Positions 47,415 through 54,768 of a stretch of DNA of 64,000 nucleotides are shown here, in pieces (the first letter of the stretch is position 1; each line of letters opens with the position of its first letter). This DNA is from JAGPDF01 sp052035735 (GTDB taxonomy: Bacteria > Acidobacteriota > Thermoanaerobaculia > Multivoradales > JAGPDF01). The DNA lies in assembly GCA_052035735.1 (NCBI GenBank), contig JBPOHI010000097.1, positions 3,404-67,403 of the forward strand. Reading direction: 5' to 3'. The notes under the pieces are model-generated. The model saw only the letters and a program-made list of their open reading frames with translations, made no database searches and was not told the DNA's origin. Made by a program: the position numbers and the translations under genes.

Positions 47415-50057
47415 GTGACCTCGAGGATCGTGCTGACGGCGGTAGCGCTACTCGTCGCAGGTTGCCGGGGACAGGAGACCGCAGTCGTCGAGCACCTTCT
47501 GGACGCTGCGACTGCCGTCGCTTTCTCCCGCGAGACGATCAGCTCGCTGAGCCCGGCGACCGTGAGCGTTGCGGAGGCGCTTCGCTCGCCCGCGCAATGG
47601 TCTCTCTCCGGGGCGGACCCGGACCGCGCCATGGATGGCGGGATGCTCTGGGTGACGGGTTCCACCGGAGAGTTGCGCCTCGACGTTGCCGCGAGTTTCG
47701 AGGCCGCGAGTGTCGATGTCGTGCGCGTCACCCTGAAGGGTCTTTCAGGTCCAGCGAGGCCAGAGCTGAGCTGGCGGCGGCAGGGTGAGGATTCTTGCGC
47801 CGACTGCTTCGCCCGCATGCTGACGCGGGAGGGAAGCGGGTCCGACCGCAGTGTTTTCTCCTTTGAGGTCGGTGCCCGGGCAGAGTGGCACGGAACGATC
47901 GTCGGGTTGTCCCTGCGCCCGACGACAATCCGTGGGAATAGGGTCGGAATAGGCCCATTCTCGCTGTTGAAGCGGGCCGTACTTCCTTCCGGCAGCAAGG
48001 CATTCAACGACACCTACCTGGTCAGCGCCGACGGCGAGTCACGACCAGGGCAGATGCTCCTGCAGAGTCGGCCCTTTCGCACGAGGCGAGTCGATCCAGC
48101 GGGAAAGACCCTGAAGTTCTCCGTGGCGCGCGAGCCATCCGCGACTTCGTCGGTGCGGCTTCGTGTGAGCGAGATCGACATTGCAGGGTCGAAGATCCGG
48201 CTCTTCGAGACGGACGTTCCTCCAGGCCGAGAGTGGCAGAGCCACGAGGTGGAACTGGGAGGACGCAGTCGGGAGGCTGTCGAGCTCATCTTCGAATGCG
48301 AAAGTTCGTCCGAGAGTCCAGGTCTTTCGGAGCTGGTGTTTCTCTCGGGAGTGGAGTTGGAGAGGCCGGGAGTCCGCCCCGATGGGCTGAATGTGCTGCT
48401 GATCTCGATCGACACTCTGCGAGCGGATCGCCTGTCGACCTATGGCTACTCGCGACCTACCTCGCCCAATCTGGATGCACTCGTTCGAACCGGCGCAACG
48501 GTGTTCGAGAGGGTGGTTGCGGCGGCTTCGTCGACTTTGCCGGCGCATGCGTCGATGTTCTCGGGCCTGGAGGTCTTCGAGCACGGAGCGTTCATGGACA
48601 GGCCGATGGGCTCGCGTCGGCTCATGCTGGCGGAGCTCTTCCAGAGGTCGGGATACCGCACTCTCGCCATTACGGGCGGGGGCTATGTCGATCCGAGATT
48701 CGGCCTGAGTCAGGGGTTCGATCGGTTCAGAACTTGGCCGCGCGGCGAGGTCGACAATGGACTGGAACTGAGCGATGGTCTCGATCGCGTGCAGGATTGG
48801 CTGGATGTCGAGCGCCGACGCCCGTTCTTCTTCTTCTTTCACACCTATGAGGTGCATGCTCCGTATCGAGCACGCGAACCGTACTTCTCGCGCTTGACCG
48901 GGAGGGCAGCGAGCACGCAGATGATCCAGCCCTGGGGGCGGGGCGAGCTCGAGGACGACGGCTACCTCACGCGCGACCGCTGGCCTCGGACCTGGGGTCC
49001 GGGAGACGCTCGCGACCTCGACGCCGCTGAGGTCGGACTCGCAGGGGATCTCTATGACAGCGGCGTGGCCAGGGCCGATTTCGCGCTTGGCGAGCTGCTG
49101 CGGTTCCTCAAGGAGCGGGGCCTGGACCAGCAGACGCTGGTCGTGTTCACTTCTGACCACGGGGAGTCGCTGGGAGAGAACGGCCTCTTCGACCACGGCT
49201 ACATGTACGACACCAACCTGCTGGTTCCGTTGGTCATCTTCGATCCGCGCCAGCGCAGTCGCCGTCCTCGAATCGCCGAGCAGGTCCGTCAGGTCGACAT
49301 CATGCCGACGATTCTGGAGCTTGCAGGCCTCGCAGTTCCGCCAGGAATCTCTGGCGTCTCTCTCCTGGGAGAGATGGCCGGCGCCAAGCCGGCGTCGAGG
49401 CCTCTAGCCTGGAGCTATGGCCCGGAGACCAACCACGGCGTCGCGTTCCGCAAGGATGGGCTGAAGTTCATTCTGCGCGACTCGATTCTTCGTCCGCGAG
49501 CCACTCCCGACTGGGAAGCCTACGCGCTGGAAAGCGATCCCACGGAGTCGCTCGCGCTGAAACGCGAAGCGGTGCCGTCGTTCGATGCGCTACGCTCGGC
49601 GGCGATTGGCAAGCTCGAAAACGCGGCTTTCGGCGTCGTCGTATCCTGGGACAACCGCACCAGCGAGCTCGTCCGGGGTGTCCTCGAGGTGCCTGGTTTC
49701 AATCGGCACAACTCCAAGCTCGCTGGGCCGCCGAACGGGAGCTTTCGCATGCCGATCGCCGGAGAACTCCGCTTCGAGATCCCGGCTGGGGAGTCGAGTC
49801 GGGCGCGCTTTCAATTTCGAGGTGAGGCGATCGAGTTCGGGGTCACCCTGGAGGGCCGCCGGGAGGATCAGAAGTCGCGTGGCGTCGTGCGCCTGGCCGA
49901 GCTATGCGAGGAGCCGCGAACGCTCCTCTCGGAGTCTCCGGTCGCCGCGCGAGGAACCTTCAGAATGGTCCTCTCGGGCGGTTGCGAGGCGGCCTCCGGA
50001 GTCGGTGAGGACCCGGAGTTGGCTGCCAGGCTTCGTGCCCTGGGCTACCTGCAATAG
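47415..50057 (+). CDS. Sulfatase-like (alkaline phosphatase fold) lipoprotein, copy 2
   Basis: An 880-residue paralogue of the preceding protein in the same order and strand. GTG at 47415 gives a lipobox LVAGC ending at Cys17. The N-terminal region again holds a CxxC (GEDSCADCFARMLTREGSG) in an equivalent position, and phrases such as VVRVTLKGLSGPARPELSWR match IEVVLRGIQAPSRPTLSW of copy 1. Catalytic parts: LLISIDTLRADRLSTYG near residue 331, STLPAHASMFSGLEVFEHGAFMDRP near 374 with Thr at the nucleophile position, and FTSDHGESLGENGLFDHGYMYD near 579. C-terminus DPELAARLRALGYLQ. Its GC is clearly lower (about 62% in sampled lines) than copy 1, so the pair may come from acquisition rather than recent duplication. 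Ends at a strong terminator. Confidence 0.9.
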   Translation: MTSRIVLTAVALLVAGCRGQETAVVEHLLDAATAVAFSRETISSLSPATVSVAEALRSPAQWSLSGADPDRAMDGGMLWVTGSTGELRLDVAASFEAASVDVVRVTLKGLSGPARPELSWRRQGEDSCADCFARMLTREGSGSDRSVFSFEVGARAEWHGTIVGLSLRPTTIRGNRVGIGPFSLLKRAVLPSGSKAFNDTYLVSADGESRPGQMLLQSRPFRTRRVDPAGKTLKFSVAREPSATSSVRLRVSEIDIAGSKIRLFETDVPPGREWQSHEVELGGRSREAVELIFECESSSESPGLSELVFLSGVELERPGVRPDGLNVLLISIDTLRADRLSTYGYSRPTSPNLDALVRTGATVFERVVAAASSTLPAHASMFSGLEVFEHGAFMDRPMGSRRLMLAELFQRSGYRTLAITGGGYVDPRFGLSQGFDRFRTWPRGEVDNGLELSDGLDRVQDWLDVERRRPFFFFFHTYEVHAPYRAREPYFSRLTGRAASTQMIQPWGRGELEDDGYLTRDRWPRTWGPGDARDLDAAEVGLAGDLYDSGVARADFALGELLRFLKERGLDQQTLVVFTSDHGESLGENGLFDHGYMYDTNLLVPLVIFDPRQRSRRPRIAEQVRQVDIMPTILELAGLAVPPGISGVSLLGEMAGAKPASRPLAWSYGPETNHGVAFRKDGLKFILRDSILRPRATPDWEAYALESDPTESLALKREAVPSFDALRSAAIGKLENAAFGVVVSWDNRTSELVRGVLEVPGFNRHNSKLAGPPNGSFRMPIAGELRFEIPAGESSRARFQFRGEAIEFGVTLEGRREDQKSRGVVRLAELCEEPRTLLSESPVAARGTFRMVLSGGCEAASGVGEDPELAARLRALGYLQ

Positions 50058-50075
50058 CCGTTGAACGCGAGCAAG

Positions 50076-50111
50076 AAAAAGGCCATGCCCCGCAGGGGCA
50101 TGGCCTTTTTT
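50076..50111. terminator. Bidirectional intrinsic terminator
   Basis: GGCCATGCCCC (50081-50091) and GGGGCATGGCC (50095-50105) form a perfect 11-base stem around a GCA loop. It is followed by six T (50106-50111) and preceded by five A (50076-50080). It lies between the second sulfatase-like gene and the convergent secreted-protein gene and can terminate both. Confidence 0.96.
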
Positions 50112-50137
50112 CAAGAGTAGAGGCAGGAAAGACTGGT

Positions 50138-50824
50138 TCAGCGATACGACTCGAACTCGTCGAAGCGGATGGCTCCACTGTTGCCGTTGGCCGACTGCGC
50201 ACCGTTCAGCGTGCCGAAGCGCGCGTTGTCGATCTGCCATCCGTCGGTGTCCATGCTGGAGACCGTACGGGTAACCAAGGCGCCGCTGCCGCAAGACCCA
50301 GCGTCAGCCAAGCGACGGACGACGAGCGTTCCGTTGCCGCTGGTGCCAGCGAGCGTGTCGGCAGTCCACTCGACCTCGTACTGACGGGCGCAAGGCGTGG
50401 ACACATCCGAAAGATAGGTGGCTCCGCCGAAGCGATAGGCGCCACTCAGGGCCTTGTCCTTGAACCAGAAGTTCATCTGATACTGCGCCGTGGCGACGGC
50501 ATTGTCATGCTTGAGGAACAGAATGATGTGCTGGCCCTGGGTATCGTCACCGATGGCTCCGAAGCGAACGGAGACACCAGGATCGATCGACACGTTTCCC
50601 GGATGCAGCCAGAAACGGGCGAGATAGTGAGTTTCGTCCGTCGGGTGGAGCGTCTCGACGTAGGCGTTTCCCGCAGTGTTGTCGAAGTTGACGGCGAGGC
50701 CGAACGAAGTGCCGTTCAGCGCCGCACCGGCGGTGACCGCGAGGCTGGGCGCGGCCCAGCTTGCAGCCGAGCACAGTACGAGGGAGAGCACGAGGATGCC
50801 TGCGATGCGAAGTGCCTTGCTCAT
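50138..50824 (-). CDS. Small secreted protein with incomplete FES tail
   Basis: A 228-residue exported protein. ATG at 50824 has AAAGGACT upstream and a signal peptide (MSKALRIAGILVLSLVLCSAASWA). The mature part reads like a beta-sandwich, with AYVETLHPTDETHYLARFWLHPGNVSID, GQHIILFLKHDNAVATAQYQMNFWF and TLVVRRLADAGSCGSGALVTRTV; no catalytic motif is seen. The end is GAIRFDEFESYR: it has D-x-F-E-S like the tail of other exported proteins here but stops before the tryptophan. Function unknown. It converges on the second sulfatase-like gene at a shared terminator. Confidence 0.8.
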   Translation of the reverse strand: MSKALRIAGILVLSLVLCSAASWAAPSLAVTAGAALNGTSFGLAVNFDNTAGNAYVETLHPTDETHYLARFWLHPGNVSIDPGVSVRFGAIGDDTQGQHIILFLKHDNAVATAQYQMNFWFKDKALSGAYRFGGATYLSDVSTPCARQYEVEWTADTLAGTSGNGTLVVRRLADAGSCGSGALVTRTVSSMDTDGWQIDNARFGTLNGAQSANGNSGAIRFDEFESYR

Positions 50825-51220
50825 TTTTCTCAGTCCTTTCCGAAAAGGCGTTTCGGCTGATCGGCTACCCGAACTCCCGAACTTCGCCATTGATCACCAA
50901 GCCTGTCACAACCCCAACGTCCGTCCTACCGGGCGTTCTGCAGCTGGAGATGCTGAATCGAAGGCGATGTTCCCACGCCTCGAGGCAGAAAGACGGCAAG
51001 AAGATCCGGTATCCAAAAAATTGAATGGATAGCGAGGGTACTTCGCGCTGAGAAAGTACGCCGCGCTGCTCACGAGGTCTCGCAGGGTTCGCTCCCCTCT
51101 GCGTCCAACCGAAGTTACCCAGGCGCGAGTCATCCCGGATCCATGCGAGGCTTGCGTCTCGCTGCGGCCGTACCGCAGACTTGCACGGAACTTAGAGCTT
51201 TGCCGGTCAGGAGTAGGTCA
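50825..51220. other. Divergent intergenic region between secreted-protein and radical SAM genes
   Basis: About 400 bases with lower GC. It contains an inverted repeat GTACTT (51038-51043) and AAGTAC (51054-51059) with a 10-base gap, which could be an operator or small hairpin. A minus-strand frame (50906-51133) has no family likeness. No other feature was recognised; promoters for both flanking genes are expected here. Confidence 0.45.
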
Positions 51221-52276
51221 GTGCCTATCGAAACGAAGGGCCTATGGTTCGCGGACGAAGATACCAACCTCCGGGATTTTTCCGGTGCCGAGCCGCCCAA
51301 GAAGCTGATGTTCTCGCTGACCGGAAAGTGCAACCTGCGCTGCGGCCACTGCGCCCGAGGCGTCCTCCAGGTGGCCGCATCCGAGACGCCTGTCGAACTG
51401 GTTGACCATGTCATTCGAACGATCCTGCCTTCCGTGCGCTCGGTTCGGCTCGGCGGGACGGATCTCGGCGAACAGCTGACCTCACGCAACTTCAACCGAT
51501 TCCTCCAGGCGGTGATCGACACGCCGCCCAAACATCTCGAGATCGTCTCGAACCTCACCGTGCTGGATACGGAACGCGCTGACCTCATCGCGCGCGCCTG
51601 CACGGACTTCGGGGTCTCCCTGGAAGGGATCGGGCCCGCATTCGAGCGCGTCCGCCACTTTCCTTGGGCGCGGATCGAAAGTCACCTGCGAATGCTCGAG
51701 GAGTCCCGCAAGCGCCACGCGGCGAGTCCGTTGAGTGTCTTCTGCCTCGTCACCTGCTTCCACGACAACTTGCGCGACCTCGAAGCCATCCTCGACCTGG
51801 AGGCGCTGGGCGTCAGGCGCTACGAGTTCCGACTCTTCCGCGCGACCCTGCCGGTGCAGAGCGCGCAGATGCTGGAACATCACCAGGGCCAGGCGAACGA
51901 GGTGTTTGCTCGTCTCAGGGAGTGCGCTTCGGCGCGCGGCCTGCAGGTTCAAACGCCGCAGCCGTTCGAGATCGGACCACTCGTTCCGCTGCCCGTGCCG
52001 GAACCTCCGGCCCCACAGCCCGCGAATGCCAGCTGGATCTGTCACTTTCCCTTCGAGACGGTGTCGCTGTATTCGGATGGCAGGGTAAGTCCGTGCTGCG
52101 AAGATCTCTATCTGGGGCAGGTGGATCGCGCAGCGCCCGACCTGCTCGCTGTCTTTCGCAGCGAGGCCTGGAGGGAGCTCCGCGAGTCGCTGGCGACCGG
52201 GCGGCCAGCGGGTCGTTGCGTCGACTGTGAGCTCCGGAAGTCCAGGCAGGCGACGGTCGAACAGGCCGGGGCCTGA
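51221..52276 (+). CDS. Radical SAM / SPASM-domain protein
   Basis: A 351-residue radical SAM enzyme. GTG at 51221 is preferred over ATG 51143, because CAGGAGTAGG precedes it and the earlier residues look unlike a domain. The cluster motif is CNLRCGHC (Cys37, Cys41, Cys44). GGTDLGEQLTSRNF replaces the usual GGEP motif. The C-terminal part has SPASM-like cysteines: WICHFPFETVSLYSDGRVSPCCEDLYLG and GRCVDCELRK. SPASM enzymes modify peptides or proteins, or other substrates. It lies between sulfatase-like genes, but those have no cysteine or serine at the formylglycine position, so an anaerobic sulfatase-maturase role is not supported here. Confidence 0.88.
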   Translation: MPIETKGLWFADEDTNLRDFSGAEPPKKLMFSLTGKCNLRCGHCARGVLQVAASETPVELVDHVIRTILPSVRSVRLGGTDLGEQLTSRNFNRFLQAVIDTPPKHLEIVSNLTVLDTERADLIARACTDFGVSLEGIGPAFERVRHFPWARIESHLRMLEESRKRHAASPLSVFCLVTCFHDNLRDLEAILDLEALGVRRYEFRLFRATLPVQSAQMLEHHQGQANEVFARLRECASARGLQVQTPQPFEIGPLVPLPVPEPPAPQPANASWICHFPFETVSLYSDGRVSPCCEDLYLGQVDRAAPDLLAVFRSEAWRELRESLATGRPAGRCVDCELRKSRQATVEQAGA

Positions 52277-52327
52277 GCCAACGATCGCGGCCGAGCCGGG
52301 AGGTTTGCGCCCCGATCGGCCCTGCGC

Positions 52328-53773
52328 CTAGATGTACCCCAGCGCGCGCAACTCTTCGACCAGACCAGGATTCTCCGGTGGAGCTGCGCCGGGCTCGGCC
52401 GGCTCCAGAGTGCGAATCTGCTTCAGCTTGCTCACCATCGCGCCCAACGTCGCCGCATCGTCGGCAGAACGGTCGCGGCGTTCTTGCGGATCGTCGGTGA
52501 GATGGAAGAGCTGCGGTTGGCGTCCGTGGGCCTCGACGAGCTTCCACCTGTCGACGCGTAGCGCGTGGGTCTCCGGACCGTAGGCAGTCGAGGAGGCGGC
52601 GAGCGAGCGATTCGGGCAGCGCGCATCCTGAGAACGTTCGCCCGGCATGGTGAGCGACCTCCCGACCATTCTCGGCAGCGGGGCGAGATCCGCAGCCCGC
52701 AGCAAGGTCGGCGCGATATCGAGCAGGCTCACCAGGCAGGGATCGACTGCACCTCCTGAGAAGCCGCCGCCCGAAACGACGAGCGGAACATGCAACTGCT
52801 CCTGATAGAGCGTGTGGCCGTGTCCTACTCCCCAAATTCCGCGCGGGTCGTCGCTGTGGCGCTCCTCTTCGAGTGCATGGTCCCAGAACTCCTCGCCGTG
52901 GTCCGCTGTCAGGACGACGAGCGTCTTCCCCCGAAAAGGAGGTGCCTCGAGCCTTTCGAGCAGGCGCGCGATCTGGCTGTCGGTGTAGCGAAGAGCGCCG
53001 TCGTAGACCGCCATGCGGTGGTCGCGAAAACGGCGGAACTCCGGGTCTTGGAGGTCGTGCACCTGGCCGTAGCTCCAGTCGCCGTGGCGGGGCTCGTGGG
53101 GTTGTCCGTCTGGAGTCGCGAAGAACTGGAAGTAGGGATCTGGCGGCCGATTCGGCTGATGCAGGTCCATGTACTGCAGATAGAGGAACCGAGGACGCGC
53201 GTCCGGCGACTCCAGCCACGCCAGCGCCGAATCGGTCAGTCGCGTGGCGTCGACGCGATCGACGACGGCCGTTTCGAAGCCGTCCTTGAATCGGCCATAG
53301 AGAAACGGATTGGCCGAGAACAGCGCGGTGCGATAGCCCAGCGCGGAGACGTGTTGCGCCAGCATGGGGACGCCGGCCGACACCTGATGGGGGGGCTGAT
53401 CCTCACTCAGCTGTCGGATCGCGCCGAAGACCCCAGCTCCGTGCAGCGCCGGTGGCAAGGAGGTCAGGATGCTCGCGACCGAGGGCACCGTCCAGCTCGA
53501 AGTCGCTTGAGCGTTGGCGAATCGGACGCCTCGCCGCGCCAGGGCATCGATCGTCGGCGTCGTGGCGCGCGCGTAGCCCCACGCTCCGACATGGTCGGCG
53601 CGCAGAGTGTCGATGCAGATCACGACGAGATTCTGGATGGGCGCCGGCGCATCGTACTGGCGGCAGCCTGCGCCGAGCGAAAGAGCGGTGGCGGCGAGAA
53701 ACGCCAATCGTGGTGTGAGGGCGAGCGCGCCATTGCGGTGGAAGGGCAAGGTTGGCTGGCTCTCGCGTGGCAT
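52328..53773 (-). CDS. Sulfatase-like lipoprotein, copy 3 (shorter form)
   Basis: A 481-residue exported lipoprotein with a lipobox LGAGC ending at Cys37. It has the alkaline-phosphatase fold but lacks the long N-terminal region of the other two. Catalytic parts: CIDTLRADHVGAWGYARATTP (Asp55), SSWTVPSVASILTSLPPALHG (Thr95 at the nucleophile position), DLHQPNRPPDPYF and VVLTADHGEEFWDHALEEERHS. C-terminus LVEELRALGYI, as in the paralogues. ATG 53773 gives the signal peptide core RLAFLAATALSLGAGC; TAGAAT upstream may be a -10 element. Likely removes or transfers a phosphate- or sulfate-linked group on an extracytoplasmic glycan. Confidence 0.9.
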   Translation of the reverse strand: MPRESQPTLPFHRNGALALTPRLAFLAATALSLGAGCRQYDAPAPIQNLVVICIDTLRADHVGAWGYARATTPTIDALARRGVRFANAQATSSWTVPSVASILTSLPPALHGAGVFGAIRQLSEDQPPHQVSAGVPMLAQHVSALGYRTALFSANPFLYGRFKDGFETAVVDRVDATRLTDSALAWLESPDARPRFLYLQYMDLHQPNRPPDPYFQFFATPDGQPHEPRHGDWSYGQVHDLQDPEFRRFRDHRMAVYDGALRYTDSQIARLLERLEAPPFRGKTLVVLTADHGEEFWDHALEEERHSDDPRGIWGVGHGHTLYQEQLHVPLVVSGGGFSGGAVDPCLVSLLDIAPTLLRAADLAPLPRMVGRSLTMPGERSQDARCPNRSLAASSTAYGPETHALRVDRWKLVEAHGRQPQLFHLTDDPQERRDRSADDAATLGAMVSKLKQIRTLEPAEPGAAPPENPGLVEELRALGYI

Positions 53774-53907
53774 CGGACGATCTGGGTCAAATTCTACCCA
53801 AGATGATGCAGCTTCCCTAGGAGGGTCCGTGATCTCGGGGGCCGGAGACTATGATCTGATTGCGCCATCATGCTCACCTACCGCGCCGTGCGTGCCGGGT
53901 CGACCAG

Positions 53908-54768
53908 ATGAGACTAGCGATCCGTTCGGGCACTTCGCGTATCGCTTGGCGCGTGGGCGGTTGGCTGCGATCGTTCGAGCGCTGGAAGCAGGAGCGCCTC
54001 GAGGCGGCGATTCTGCCGCCGGAGGCCGACGAGACGATGGTGAGCGGGTTCTGCTACGTGTGCGCCAAGGAAAGCCGTTTTCCGATGGACACGGCTCACG
54101 CCTGGGAGGAGCGCGGCGTGCGGCGGCTCAATTGGCGAGAACGCATGATCTGCCCTGGCTGCGGGCTGAACTGCCGCATGAGGGCGGCGATGCACCTGAT
54201 CGACCGAATCCTGCAGCCCGGCGCGGCGAGTGCGGTCTACGCAACAGAGCAGGTCACGGCATTCTATTCGCACCTGCACAAGCGATACCCAGGGGCGGTG
54301 GGAAGCGAGTATCTCGGGCCCGATTTTCCCCGCGGTGAGACGAACGACAAAGGCCTGCGCCATGAGACGGTGGAGGACCTTTCCTTTCCCGACGCGACGT
54401 TCGATCTGGTGATCACGCAGGACGTGATGGAGCACGTTGCGGAGCCCGTGCCGGCATTGAACGAGTTCTGTCGCGTACTCAAGCCCGGCGGAACGCTCAT
54501 ACTCAGCGTGCCTTTCGACGAGCGGAGCAGGAAGACCCTGCGCAGAGCGACTCGGAGGGCCGATGGTTCGCTCATCCATCACCTTCCTCCGGTGTACCAT
54601 GTCGATCCGCTGGATCCGAAGGGGTGCCTTGTTTACTCCGACTTCGGTTGGGATCTGCTCGCGATGATGTCTCGAGCCGGCTTCTCCTCCAGCAAAGTGA
54701 TCTCGCTCTGGTCGGCGGACTACGCCTACTTCGGCACGAGGACCCTCTACTTTCTAGCGCGCCGATGA
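53908..54768 (+). CDS. SAM methyltransferase with two zinc knuckles
   Basis: A 286-residue type-11 methyltransferase. ATG 53908 is used; a TTG at 53860 in frame is less likely. The N-terminal part has two CxxC knuckles, FCYVCAKES (Cys49, Cys52) and ICPGCGLNCR (Cys82, Cys85), which probably bind one zinc. The catalytic half has VEDLSFPDATFDLVITQDVMEHVAEPVPALNEFCRVLKPGGTLILSVPF, but no clear GxGxG loop, so the SAM site is degenerate or reordered. It is translationally coupled to the next glycosyltransferase by ATGA, so it likely modifies the same glycan. Lower GC than its neighbours. Confidence 0.85.
   Translation: MRLAIRSGTSRIAWRVGGWLRSFERWKQERLEAAILPPEADETMVSGFCYVCAKESRFPMDTAHAWEERGVRRLNWRERMICPGCGLNCRMRAAMHLIDRILQPGAASAVYATEQVTAFYSHLHKRYPGAVGSEYLGPDFPRGETNDKGLRHETVEDLSFPDATFDLVITQDVMEHVAEPVPALNEFCRVLKPGGTLILSVPFDERSRKTLRRATRRADGSLIHHLPPVYHVDPLDPKGCLVYSDFGWDLLAMMSRAGFSSSKVISLWSADYAYFGTRTLYFLARR

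Noticed and set aside
51221..52276. Annotation of the radical SAM protein as a sulfatase-maturating enzyme
   Set aside because: The three sulfatase-like proteins have Thr, not Cys or Ser, at the position to be modified.
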